Assembly: GCA_964641215.1 (NCBI GenBank)
Contig: CAZXKD010000011.1
Coordinates: forward strand, 1 to 31,297
Origin: 13-1-40CM-70-15 sp964641215
Lineage (GTDB): Bacteria > Gemmatimonadota > Gemmatimonadetes > Gemmatimonadales > GWC2-71-9
Reading direction: 5' to 3'
Length of the DNA: 31,297 bases
Below the pieces are notes generated by a model, which was given only the letters and a program-made list of their open reading frames with translations, searched no databases and was not told the DNA's origin. Positions 6,085 through 14,900 of the stretch are shown one piece after another (position 1 is the stretch's first letter; each line of letters begins with the position of its first letter). The translations under genes were made by a program, and so were the position numbers.

Positions 6085-6971
6085 GCGGACGGTCTGACTG
6101 CCGGACGGTCGGACTGATGTTGCTGACCGTGCTCACGACATCGCAGGGGTGCTCCAGCCATGATCGGATCGTCGTCGGGGCCAAGAACTTCACCGAGTCC
6201 GATCTGCTCGCCGAGATCGTGGCGCAGCAGATCGAGCGGCGGGCGCATCTGGTCGTGGAACGACGGCTCCACTTGGGGGGCACCTTCGTCTGCCACCAAG
6301 CGATCCTCGCCGGCCAGATCGATCTCTATCCGGAGTACTCGGGCACGGCGTTCACCGCGGTGCTGAAGCACCCGCCCATCGCCGATCGCGACAGCGTCAG
6401 CCGAATGGTGACGCGGGAGTACGGCGAGCGGTTCGGCCTGCGGTGGCTCGCGCCGTTCGGGTTCAACAACACGTTCGCGATTCTCGTCCGTCGCGAGGCC
6501 GCTGCGCGGGACGGGCTGCGGCGGATCTCGGACGTGGCGAAGGTGGCGCCCCGGTGGAAGGCCGGGTTCGGCTACGAGTTCCTGGAGCGCGCGGACGGGT
6601 TCGCCGGGCTGGCGCGGGTGTACGGGCTGCGCTTCGCCGCGCCGCCGACCGCGATGGACCTCGGCCTCACCTATCGGGCGCTCGCCGACGGCAAGGTCGA
6701 CCTGATCGCCGGCAACTCGACCGACGGCCAGATCGCGGCGCTGCAGCTCGTGAAGTTGGAGGACGACCGGGCGTATTTCCCGCCGTACGAGGCGGCGGTG
6801 GCCATGCGGAATGAGACCCTGCGTCGTCACCCGGGGATCGCAGCGGCGCTCGAAGAGCTGCGGGGCAAGATCTCCGACGCCGAGATGCAACGCCTCAACG
6901 CGCTCGCGGACGTCGAGCACCGCGACATCCGGGGCATCGCGCGGGAGTGGCTGGAGAAGAACGTGCCGTGA
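6072..6971 (+). CDS. Osmoprotectant/betaine ABC transporter substrate-binding lipoprotein (OpuCC/OsmF type)
   Basis: 299 residues from GTG at 6072, chosen because GGAGG lies 5 bases upstream and because it supplies the basic N-terminal region (R7, R11) missing from the later ATG at 6117. A hydrophobic stretch GLMLLTVLTTSQGC ends in a lipobox-like Cys. The mature protein starts with IVVGAKNFTESDLLAEIVAQ and contains LGGTFVCHQAILAGQIDLYP then EYSGTAFTAVL, hallmarks of the OpuAC family (PF04069) that binds quaternary amines. Further family signs are FNNTFAILVRR and ADGKVDLIAGNSTDGQI. The first codons overlap the permease end by 13 bases. Binding specificity cannot be read from the sequence. Confidence 0.88.
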   Translation: MAEIGGRSDCRTVGLMLLTVLTTSQGCSSHDRIVVGAKNFTESDLLAEIVAQQIERRAHLVVERRLHLGGTFVCHQAILAGQIDLYPEYSGTAFTAVLKHPPIADRDSVSRMVTREYGERFGLRWLAPFGFNNTFAILVRREAAARDGLRRISDVAKVAPRWKAGFGYEFLERADGFAGLARVYGLRFAAPPTAMDLGLTYRALADGKVDLIAGNSTDGQIAALQLVKLEDDRAYFPPYEAAVAMRNETLRRHPGIAAALEELRGKISDAEMQRLNALADVEHRDIRGIAREWLEKNVP

Positions 6972-8206
6972 CTGGCTCCCCCCCTCCAGCCCGTATCATC
7001 CGCACCTACTACGCCATCACGGGGCTTTTCAACCTGGCGATGTCCCTGATTTGGGGCATCGACACGCTGTTCAAGCTCGGCGCCGGGCTCGACATCTTCC
7101 ACGTCATGCTCACCAACGCCGCGTTCACCGCGGGCTCGATGGTGTTCGAGATTCCCACCGGCGTCGTCGCCGACACCGTGGGCCGGCGCGTGTCGCTGCT
7201 GCTCTGCCTCGCCACGCTGTTCGTGACCACGCTGTTGTACGTGGCGGCCGCCTGGCGCGGCTGGGGCTTCGGGGCGTTCGCGGCGATCTCGGTGTTCCTC
7301 GGCCTCGGGTACACGTTCTACACGGGGGCCGTGGACGCCTGGCTCGTGGATGCGCTCAAGGCGACGGGCCACACGGGTCCGCTCGAGCCGATCTTCGCCA
7401 GAAGTCAGATGGTCTTCGGCGCCGCGATGCTGCTGGGCACGATCGGCGGCGGGCTGCTCGGTCAGATCCACTTGTACATCCCATACCTCGTGCGGGCCGC
7501 CGTGGTAGTGCCCCTGTTCCTGCTCGCCTGGGTCGGGATGCCGGAGGTCGGCTTCACGCCGCGGGCGCTCGAGCTGCGGCGCGTGCCCGCGGAGCTGCGG
7601 CGCGTCTTCGTGGAGGGGATGGACTATGGCTTGCACCACCCGGTGGTGCGGCCGGTGATGGCGGCCTCGCTCGTCTCGATGAGCTTCATGATCTTCGGCT
7701 TCTACAGCTGGCAAAGGTATTTTCTCGATCTGTTGGGGCGGGATGCCGTGTGGGTGGACGGGGTCATCAGCTCGTTGGTGGGGCTCAGTCTGATCGCCGG
7801 GAATGCCCTGGTGGGACCGGTTTCGCGCGTGATCCGCACGCGGACCGGGATCCTGATGACATCGGTGATCGTCGAGGCGATTACGGTCGTGGCCTGCGGG
7901 CTGCTCACCAACTTCTTCGTGGTGGTCGCGCTGTATCTCGTGTACGGCATGGCGCTCGGCCTGGCGGGGCCCGTCAAGCAGGCCTACTTGAACGACCACA
8001 TTCCGTCGGCGCAGCGGGCCACGATCATCTCGCTCGACTCGATGTTCGCCGACGTCGGCGGAGTGGTGGGGCAGTCGGGGTGGGGCGCGCTCGCCCGTGT
8101 GCGCTCGATCGGCTTCGCCTGGGCCGCGAGTGGTGTGACGCTGCTGCTGGGCGTGCCGCTCTATTGGCTTGCCCGCAGGCGGAATGGAACGCTCGACCGC
8201 TGCTAG
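6968..8206 (+). CDS. Major facilitator superfamily transporter
   Basis: 412 residues from GTG at 6968, which overlaps the binding-protein stop as GTGA; an in-frame GTG at 6947 would add seven residues. Many hydrophobic segments fit a 12-helix MFS protein. The loop after helix 2 carries the MFS motif A in a recognised form (FEIPTGVVADTVGRRVS), and a related loop recurs midway in the second half (LVGPVSRVIRTRTGI). The direction of transport and substrate are unknown. As the last gene of an operon with an EgtD-like enzyme and a betaine importer it may export a product of that pathway, but this is inference. Its stop abuts the stop of the next convergent gene with no spacer (TAG then CTA at 8204-8209). 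Confidence 0.85.
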   Translation: MTGSPPPARIIRTYYAITGLFNLAMSLIWGIDTLFKLGAGLDIFHVMLTNAAFTAGSMVFEIPTGVVADTVGRRVSLLLCLATLFVTTLLYVAAAWRGWGFGAFAAISVFLGLGYTFYTGAVDAWLVDALKATGHTGPLEPIFARSQMVFGAAMLLGTIGGGLLGQIHLYIPYLVRAAVVVPLFLLAWVGMPEVGFTPRALELRRVPAELRRVFVEGMDYGLHHPVVRPVMAASLVSMSFMIFGFYSWQRYFLDLLGRDAVWVDGVISSLVGLSLIAGNALVGPVSRVIRTRTGILMTSVIVEAITVVACGLLTNFFVVVALYLVYGMALGLAGPVKQAYLNDHIPSAQRATIISLDSMFADVGGVVGQSGWGALARVRSIGFAWAASGVTLLLGVPLYWLARRRNGTLDRC

Positions 8207-8647
8207 CTACTTTTTCTTCGCGAACTTCGGCAAGTCCTTCGCGTGGCGCTTGCGGAATTCCTCGTAGACGTGGGAATCGGTGTAGTCCCGCATCTCGCAG
8301 ATCTTGTTGCCCCGGAACTTGAGGACGACGCAGGTGCGCTGGTCCATCACATCCTTGGGGTCGTTCTTCAGCCAGCTCTTCTCCCGGATCTCGACGATCA
8401 CGCGTTCGTCGGCGTCGTACCAGTCGCGCCACACGTCTTCGTAGCCCCAGTCCGCCGCGCCCAGTCCGGGCTCGCGGTTCCAGAGCGCGTCGAGCACGCG
8501 CTCCCGGCCCTTCCACTCGCCGCCGATCCGGGGCCCACCGGCCACCCAGTACACGATGTCGTCGGTGAAGTGGCGACCGACCGCGACCCGGTCGCCCGCG
8601 AACAGCGCCTTCTCGTAGGCCTTCGCCGCATCCATCCGCTCGCTCAT
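8207..8647 (-). CDS. SnoaL-like / NTF2-superfamily protein
   Basis: 146 residues. ATG at 8647 follows GGAGGAGG with a 7-base spacer and overlaps the upstream stop as ATGA. The protein shows the small cone-fold pattern of ketosteroid-isomerase-like proteins: an N-terminal helix (AAKAYEKALFAGD), RHFTDDIVYWVAGGP, then a strand series with WYDADERVIVEIREKS and the typical VVLKFRGNKICEMRDYTDSH near the end, closing in a Lys-rich tail (KFAKKK). Members are enzymes or ligand-binding accessory proteins; no catalytic assignment is possible. It is the last gene of a redox operon and may serve the same substrate as the Rieske-flavodoxin protein. Confidence 0.8.
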   Translation of the reverse strand: MSERMDAAKAYEKALFAGDRVAVGRHFTDDIVYWVAGGPRIGGEWKGRERVLDALWNREPGLGAADWGYEDVWRDWYDADERVIVEIREKSWLKNDPKDVMDQRTCVVLKFRGNKICEMRDYTDSHVYEEFRKRHAKDLPKFAKKK

Positions 8648-9753
8648 ATGATCGCCTCCTCCGGCATCGCCAGGGGATTGGCCTTGCGGCCGGCCCGCTC
8701 CATCGGCTTCTCCATCATCGCGCGGCTCCCATCCATGATCTTCCAGAAGGATACCGCCCGCTCCGTCAGCTGCCGCGCCGCCTCCCGCAGTGCGTCGCTG
8801 GCCCGCACCTGCCGCACGTTGTTCTGCATGTCCTCGGCGTCCCAACCCCGCGAGTGCGCGATGAACGGGAAGGGCGGGAACAGAAATCCCAGCTCCGACC
8901 AGAAGGTGAACATCGAGCCCGCCACGCCCTGGATGTTGTCCTGCCCGCCGGTGATGATGAACGCGGCGACCTTGCATTTGATCAGCACCCGGTCGTGGAT
9001 CGTGATCTGGTTCTGCACGCAATTCAGCCGTTCGGCCATTTTGTAATAGAGCGACGATGCGTTGCCCCAGCGGATCGGCGTCGAGAGGATGACGACGTCT
9101 GCCCAATGGACCAGCCCCTCGTACACCGCGGTGAGCTGGTCGTCAGGGTCCCGCTCGGTGATGGCGCACGGCCACGTGCAGGCATGCGAGGCCTTCGAGT
9201 AATTCCCCTCGCAGTGCTGGAACTTGAGGTCGCGCAGCTTGATCAGCTGCGTGTCGGTCTTCAGATCCCGCGCCATCTGCATCGCGTGCTCGAGCAGGGC
9301 GTCCGAGGTGGAGAAGCGCGGGTTGCTCTGGTCCATGGCCGTCGTCGAGATGCCGAGCACCCGCGGCGGCGCGCCGTCCGGCTTGGGATGCTCGTCGAGC
9401 AGGTGCGAGGGCTTGTGCTTGATGAGCTTGCGCGGCATGACGGGCGGGGTCTGCACGTACACGCCGTCGGCGCGCTCCTCGACTGCGAAGCTCGGCACCT
9501 GCTCCTCGTCGTACCCGGCCGGGCCTTTGCCGGTGAGGATACTGTATTCCCAGCCGTGCCAGGGACACATGACGAACTCGCCGCGCACGTGACCCTCGCA
9601 CAGCGGCCCGCCCTTGTGGTTGCAGATGTTGGAGATCGCGGTGAAGCGGTTCTCGTGCACGAACACCGCGATCTGATGGCGCTCGAGCTTGACGGCGAAG
9701 GGCACACGCGCGAGCAGCTCGTCGCGGGTGCCGAGGCGGTGCCAGGTAGCCAT
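8644..9753 (-). CDS. Rieske [2Fe-2S] domain fused to a flavodoxin-like NADPH-dependent FMN reductase domain
   Basis: 369 residues. Residues 1-105 form a Rieske ferredoxin domain with both cluster motifs, C44-N-H46 and C63-P-W-H66, the spacing seen in soluble Rieske ferredoxins. After a linker (RKLIKHKPSHLLDEHPKPDG), residues about 125-369 match the NADPH-dependent FMN reductase/iron-sulfur flavoprotein fold: VLGISTTAMDQSN (FMN-phosphate loop, lacking the usual GSPR), CTWPCAI, then DDQLTAVYEGLVHWADVVIL and STPIRWGNASSLYYKMAERL. ATG at 9753 has GGGAG 6 bases upstream. The fusion implies internal electron transfer between the FeS cluster and flavin; the terminal substrate is unknown. It is in a minus-strand operon with the molybdoenzyme upstream, separated from the small lipoprotein gene by a G-rich tract. 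Confidence 0.85.
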   Translation of the reverse strand: MATWHRLGTRDELLARVPFAVKLERHQIAVFVHENRFTAISNICNHKGGPLCEGHVRGEFVMCPWHGWEYSILTGKGPAGYDEEQVPSFAVEERADGVYVQTPPVMPRKLIKHKPSHLLDEHPKPDGAPPRVLGISTTAMDQSNPRFSTSDALLEHAMQMARDLKTDTQLIKLRDLKFQHCEGNYSKASHACTWPCAITERDPDDQLTAVYEGLVHWADVVILSTPIRWGNASSLYYKMAERLNCVQNQITIHDRVLIKCKVAAFIITGGQDNIQGVAGSMFTFWSELGFLFPPFPFIAHSRGWDAEDMQNNVRQVRASDALREAARQLTERAVSFWKIMDGSRAMMEKPMERAGRKANPLAMPEEAII

Positions 9754-9768
9754 GAGACGCTCCCGGAA

Positions 9769-9794
9769 GGGGGGGAAGGGGGGGAGGGGGGGGG
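9769..9794 (+). repeat. G-rich tract, possible G-quadruplex
   Basis: Three long G runs (7, 7 and 9) separated by AA and A on the plus strand fill the 42-base gap between the small lipoprotein gene and the Rieske-flavodoxin gene. They could fold as a G-quadruplex in DNA, on the template strand for this minus-strand operon. Tract lengths may be unreliable in the assembly. Confidence 0.6.
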
Positions 9795-9795
9795 T

Positions 9796-10005
9796 CTACA
9801 TCTTCTTCTTGAGGAGTCGGTGCGCCGCCGAGTCGTTCCCCTTCACCATCGCTCCCCCCGGCATCGTGTCCAACATGCTGTCCATGCGAGCCCGGTTGGT
9901 GAGCACCGTCGAGTCCATGTGCTGTACCTCGACCTTGTCCGCCATCGGGCGGGTCTGACGGCATGCCGCCGCCAGCAGCGCCAGCGCTACAACCCGCCGA
10001 ACCAT
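9796..10005 (-). CDS. Small lipoprotein, function unknown
   Basis: 69 residues from ATG at 10005. The N-terminus VRRVVALALLAAAC is a compact lipoprotein signal peptide with Cys at residue 15. The mature peptide is short, hydrophilic and Met-rich (MADKVEVQHMDSTV, RMDSMLDTM) and ends in Lys-Lys-Lys-Met. It overlaps the end of the molybdoenzyme gene by 19 bases, so it is translated from the same message. I do not recognise a family. The Met-rich sequence might be connected with metal or oxidant handling, but nothing shows that directly. Confidence 0.6.
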   Translation of the reverse strand: MVRRVVALALLAAACRQTRPMADKVEVQHMDSTVLTNRARMDSMLDTMPGGAMVKGNDSAAHRLLKKKM

Positions 10006-10706
10006 GGGTACCCTTGGTCCTCCCAGTAGCCGCCGGGCCGCCGGTCGGTGAACGTCAGCGATACGAGGTACTTCGTCAGCTTGTAGCCGAGCTTGGTGGG
10101 GGAATAGAGCCGCAGCGGCGCGCCGTGCGCGGCCGGCAACGGATTGTCGTTCATCCCGTCGGCGAGGATCGTCTGCGGGTGAAGGGCGCTGGCGAGGTCC
10201 CAGCCGTTGGAGTAGCCGGCATCGAAGGAGACGAAATTGATGAACCGCGCCTGCGCGAGCGGCCGGCAGCGCTCTACGATCGCCGCCACTGGCACCCCCT
10301 GCCAGCTCGCGATCGCCGACCAGCCCTCGACGCAGTGGTGCTTCACCGTGTAGGACAGCCGGGGCATACGCCGCAGGTCGTCGAGCGAGAGCTCGAGCGT
10401 CCGACCGACCATGCCGTCCACCCGGAGCCGCCAGGAAGCGGGGTCCCGCAGCATCGGCGTCATCGCAGAGATGAAGTAGCTGGGCAGCGACGCGCTGCGA
10501 TCGCTCGCCGCGTACGTCTTCGCCAGCCGGGTCGGGGAGAACAGAATGTGCTCGCCCACCCAATCGTTGAGGCGGCTGACGTCGAGCAGGCGGGGGCGCA
10601 GGCCGTCGCCGCCGTCCCAGCCGCAGGCCGCGACGAGAGCTGCAGGGCCGGACGCCGCGGCGAGACGGAGAAAGGACCGGCGATCCACGCTTGCGGATCT
10701 AGTCAT
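9987..10706 (-). CDS. Molybdopterin-dependent oxidoreductase, sulfite oxidase/MsrP (YedY) family, Tat-exported
   Basis: 239 residues. A twin-arginine signal (DRRSFLRLAAASG) ends in LVAAC with Cys28, so it may be a Tat-exported lipoprotein. The Oxidored_molyb domain (PF00174) covers about 45-235: LRVDGMVGRTLELSLDDLRR, then KHHCVEGWSAIASWQGVPV, where C125 is the expected molybdenum ligand. Later comes DLASALHPQTILADGMNDNP followed by AAHGAPLRL, a family hallmark. It lacks the dimerisation domain of eukaryotic sulfite oxidases and is shorter than many relatives. The ATG at 10706 overlaps the cytochrome b stop by 8 bases, as in MsrPQ-like and related pairs where a membrane haem protein supplies or receives electrons. 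The substrate (S- or N-oxide, sulfite or other) is unknown. Confidence 0.87.
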   Translation of the reverse strand: MTRSASVDRRSFLRLAAASGPAALVAACGWDGGDGLRPRLLDVSRLNDWVGEHILFSPTRLAKTYAASDRSASLPSYFISAMTPMLRDPASWRLRVDGMVGRTLELSLDDLRRMPRLSYTVKHHCVEGWSAIASWQGVPVAAIVERCRPLAQARFINFVSFDAGYSNGWDLASALHPQTILADGMNDNPLPAAHGAPLRLYSPTKLGYKLTKYLVSLTFTDRRPGGYWEDQGYPWFGGL

Positions 10707-11350
10707 GACTGGGAAAGCGGCCGCGGTACCACCCGGTGATCATGGCGCGCAGCGAGTGCGGGTCCACGAGGAACACTAGCAGCACGTGGACAAGGGTGAA
10801 CGCGATGAAGATCCACACCACCCAGAAGTGCCAATAGCGCGCCGCCTGGAACCCGCCGAACAAGGCGGTGAGCCAGCTGAACTGCAACGGCTTGTAGATC
10901 GCGAGGCCGGTCAACACCGCCAGCACCCCCAAGCACACAATGAAGGTGTAGGCGAGCTTCTGCAGCGGGTTGTGCTTGCCCTGTGGCGGGTGCTCCTTCC
11001 GGAGGCCGAGGTAGTACTTCTGCATCTCGATGGCGCCGCGGAGGTCGCGGGGCCGGAACAAGAGTCCCCGCCACTCGCCGCTCCCGACGAGGTAGGACAG
11101 GTAGAGCACGCCGAAGAAAACGAGGGGCCACATCAGCGCGAAGTGCCAGTTGAGCGCCCCCGCCAGCCAGCCCCCCAGGCGGCCCCAGCCGGGGAATTCG
11201 GTGCCGTTGAAGGGGCTCGGGAACGAGGGACTGCCGCGATTGCCGAATCGGGCGTACGCCTCGTAGATCTGCAGGCCGCTCGCAATCATTCCCGACAGGG
11301 TGAGCACCGTGCCCCAGTGCGTCAGCCGCACGATCCAGTGGTGACGACGG
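10699..11350 (-). CDS. Membrane cytochrome b561-type subunit (5' end lost in gap)
   Basis: At least 210 residues; the reading frame continues into the N run with RRHHWIVRLTHW, so the true start is missing and the GTG at 11331 is internal. Four membrane segments are visible. Histidines suitable as haem b ligands occur in RLTHWGTVLTLSG, LNWHFALMWPLVFFG, and near the end in YWHFWVVWIFIAFTLVHVLL. This is the Ni/Fe-hydrogenase/thiosulfate-reductase cytochrome b type, not the six-helix MsrQ type. It overlaps the molybdoenzyme gene and likely links it to the quinone pool. Confidence 0.85.
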
Positions 11351-11450
11351 NNNNNNNNNNNNNNNNNNNNNNNNNNNNNNNNNNNNNNNNNNNNNNNNNN
11401 NNNNNNNNNNNNNNNNNNNNNNNNNNNNNNNNNNNNNNNNNNNNNNNNNN
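11351..11450. other. Assembly gap (100 N)
   Basis: Exactly 100 N, the usual placeholder for a scaffold gap of unknown length. It removes the 5' end of the cytochrome b gene and the 3' end of the DinB-like gene, both on the minus strand. Confidence 0.95.
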
Positions 11451-11930
11451 CTCGGTGAGCGGGACGGCGCGGATCTGTCCCGCCTGTCCCGTCAACAGCC
11501 GGCGGTGGTAGTCCACTTGGCCGAGGTGGTAGGTAAAGTGGGCGGCCAGGTGCAGCAGGAAGTCCCCGGTGGACAGCGTGACCCCGCCCACCGGTTGCGG
11601 GTACGGGTTCGCCAGGTCCTGCTCGCGCAGGCGGGCCATCGTCTTGGTCACGGCCGCGATGGCGGCGTCGACCTGACGCAGCAGCTCGGCCCGCGGCACG
11701 TCGCGCCGTGCGAACTCCGCGTCGCGGTCGCGCACGTACCCTGTCCCGCCGAGCACGGTGCCCACGAAGTACTGGAGATTACCCGCCAGGTGGAGTGCCA
11801 GATTGCCGCCCGGGTTGGTAATCCCTGGCGGCACCCGCCACAGGTCCCGCTCCTCCGGGTAGGCTTCGATCTCCCGCCGCAGCGCGCGGAGGTCGCGCGC
11901 GAAGATCGCGCCGAGCCAGGCAGTGACCAT
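11451..11930 (-). CDS. DinB-like metal-dependent four-helix protein (3' end lost in gap)
   Basis: 160 residues are visible from ATG at 11930. The pattern is DinB/YfiT-like: a first helix (AIFARDLRALRREIEAY), then ITNPGGNLALHLAGNLQYFV with the first His, a middle helix with RAELLRQVDAAIAAVTKTM, and HLAAHFTYHLGQVDYHRRLL supplying the remaining metal-binding His residues. Most of the expected length (about 165-175) is present, so only a few C-terminal residues seem to be missing. Many DinB-like proteins are thiol-dependent S-transferases, but the substrate here is unknown. No convincing ribosome binding site precedes the ATG. Confidence 0.8.
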
Positions 11931-11998
11931 GCGAGGAACGTAGCCGAAACGTGCCTGCTCGGCGAGTTTGGCGGAGCAACCTGGTCGCCCAAGCCGCG

Positions 11999-14900
11999 TC
12001 AATAGATCAACGGCGCCAGGCCCCGCTGCCGCAACCGCACGTTGAGCGCGGGAAGGTCGTTCGTTCGAATCTCCTGCCAACGCCGCTCCGCTCTGGCCAG
12101 CTGATCCCGAACATCCGCGAACGCCTCGCGTGCCTGCTCGGGGGGCTCACGGTCCGCGCTCTCGACCATCGTTTCCAGGCCGGCGAGCTCGCCGCCCCCC
12201 CCCTCCCCCCGCCCGCCGCCTGCACCAGGCTGTCGACCGTGCGTCCTAGCGCGGCCACTGCTGCCCCTGTCGGCGTGTCGAGCTTCCCGCCCCCCGTCCC
12301 CTGTAGCGTTCGCAGCTGGTCGCGCACGCCGCGGACGGTGCCCTGCAGCGCGCGCTGCGCAGTCATGGTGTTGCCGATCTCGAGCGCGAGCCGCAGCTGG
12401 GCGGCGAGCGCGCTGTCCGCCACGTGCGCACGCGGGTCCAGCTCGACCCGGAGCGGTTGCGTGAGTGTCTGGCCCGCCACGGTGAGCTTGACCTGGTACT
12501 CGCCCGGCAGCACGAGGGGCCCTTCCGGCTCCGCCACCGTCCCCTGACCCGCGATCGCGGCGATGCTGTAGCCGTACCGGTCGGCGGGCGGACGCTGGTA
12601 GCGCAGGTCCCAGACGAAGCGGTTGTGCCCCGCGTTGCGCGACGGAGGCTCGGGCCGCGGCAGCCACTCCGCCGCGATCTGCGGCGGCTCCCGTGGCGGC
12701 GCCACTCGGTCCTCGCTCGAGAAACGGCGCACCGGCTTACCGGCCACGTCCAGGATCTCGAGCGTCACGGGACCCGGCGGCGCGGCCTGGAAGTAATAGT
12801 CGATTACCGCTCCCGCCGGCGGGTTCGTGCCGTGCGGCTCTTCGGGCGGCAGCGGCGTGTCGTTGCTCACGCTACGGCGCAGCCGGATCGCCCGCTCGGG
12901 ACGGAACAGAAAGGCCGCGGCGCGCACGACGGTGTCGCTCAGCTGGCGCAGGTGCGTGAGGTCGTCGAGGATCCAGAAGGCGCGTCCGTGGGTCGCCGCG
13001 ATGAGGTCGTTGTCGTGCACGGCCAGGTCGCGCACCGACACCGTGGGCAGGTTGAGCTGCAGCGACTGCCAGTGGTCGCCGTCGTCGAAAGAGACGTAGA
13101 CGCCGGTCTCGGTGCCCGCGTACAGCAAACCGGCGCGGGTCGGGTCGGCCCGGACCGCCTGCACGTACGCCTGCGGCGCGATGCCGTGATCGATGCGCGC
13201 CCAGTGCCGTCCCCCGTCCCGCGTCCGGTAGATGTATGGAGCGAGGTCGTCCAGACGGTGACGATCGACCGCGGCGTAGGCGACGGCCGTGTCGAACGGC
13301 GAGGCCTCGATCAGGTTGATCATGCTCCAGGCGGGCAGCCCGGCCGGGGTCACGTTCTGCCAGCGGCCGCCGCCGTCGCTGGTCCGCTGGATCAGTCCGT
13401 CGTCGGTCCCCACCCAGATCAGGCCCGCCTGCCGGGGCGAGGGGGCGATGGTGTAAATCACGCCGTAGCCGCGTGCGGCGGCGTTGGCGACCGTGAGTGG
13501 TCCGGTGTCGCGCGGCGCAGCGGGCGCGGCACCGGTCAAGTCGGGGCTGAGGGCGCTCCAATGGAGACCGCCGTCCGTCGTGCTGAGCAGCACCTGCGCG
13601 CCGAGGTAGAGGAGGTGGGGGTTCAGGCGGTCGAAGACGAGCGGCGAGGTCCAGGTGAACCGGTACTGCCGCTGCGGCATCGGCAGCCCGAAGCTCGCGG
13701 CGGGCCAGGGCGAAATGTCCTGTGACTGCCCGGTGGCGCGGTCGAAGCGGTGGATCCCTCCGTACGTATCACCGCCGTACACGAGGTCGGGGTTGGCGGG
13801 ATCGGGCGCGATGTAGCCGCTCTCCCCCGCGCCGACCGGCGTCCAGTCGCGGAAGGTGATCAGGCCGTAGTCGCTGCGGCTCGCGATGCCGGCGGTGCCC
13901 GCGTCCTGCTGCGCACCGTAGACACGATAGGGAAACGCGTCGTCGGTGACGACGTGGTAGAACTGCGCGGTCGGCTGGTTGTACCAGCTGCTCCAGGTTC
14001 GGCCGGCGTCCAGGCTAAGGACCGCGCCCTGGTCGCTGCCCACGATCATGTGGGCGGGGCTCCGGGGATCGATCCACAGCTCGTGGTAGTCGTCGCCGCC
14101 CGGCTGGCCCTTCAGCACGGTGAAGGTTCGGCCGCCGTCGGCGGACTTGAGCAACGACACGTTGGGGACATACACGACGTCGGGGTTCTGAGGATCGACG
14201 CTGACGCGGCAGAAGTACCAGGTCCGGCTGGTGATCCGGGGATCGCCACCGGCGAGCTGCCAGGTGGCGCCGCCATCGTCGGAGCGATACAGCCCCGAGC
14301 CGGCGCCCTGTTGCACGCCGATGAGCGCGTAGACCCGCGTGGTCTGCGCGGAGCGGGCCACGGTGAGGCCGATGCGACCGGTGGGGCCGGTGGGGAGGCC
14401 GTGACCACTGAGCCGGGTCCAGGTGCCTCCGCCGTCGGTGGACTTGTACACCCCGCCGCCCGGTCCTTCATCCGGCTGATACTGCTCCCACGGAGGGCGT
14501 CGCGCCTGCCACAGCGCCGCGTACACGACCTGCGGGTCACCGGGGTCCGCGGCCAGGTCGATCGCCCCGGTGTCGGGATCCTTGTACAGCACCTTCGTCC
14601 AGGTGCGGCCGCCGTCCGTGCTGCGGAACACGCCGCGCGCCGCCGACGGGCCATACGCGTGGCCCAAGGCCGCTACCAGGACGATGTCGGGATTCCGCGC
14701 ATCGATGAGGATCTTCCCGATGTGGCGGGTGTCCTCGAGTCCCATCAGCTGCCAGTGCTCGCCGCCGTCGGTGGATTTGTAGACGCCGGCGCCGTAGGTG
14801 ATGTCCGAGCGAATGGAGGCTTCGCCCGTCCCCACGTAGATCACCTTCGGATCAGAAGGCGCGACGGCGAGGGCACCGACGGAAGCGATCGGCTCGCGGT

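Noticed and set aside
11322..12080. Extension of the DinB-like gene upstream to 12080 and across the gap into the cytochrome gene
   Set aside because: The upstream part is antisense-like and overlaps the propeller gene; the cytochrome region is read in a different frame.
12424..13725. Long open frame on the plus strand opposite the first propeller gene
   Set aside because: It is an antisense shadow of high-GC coding DNA, Arg/Gly/Val-rich, with no recognisable domain and no ribosome binding site.
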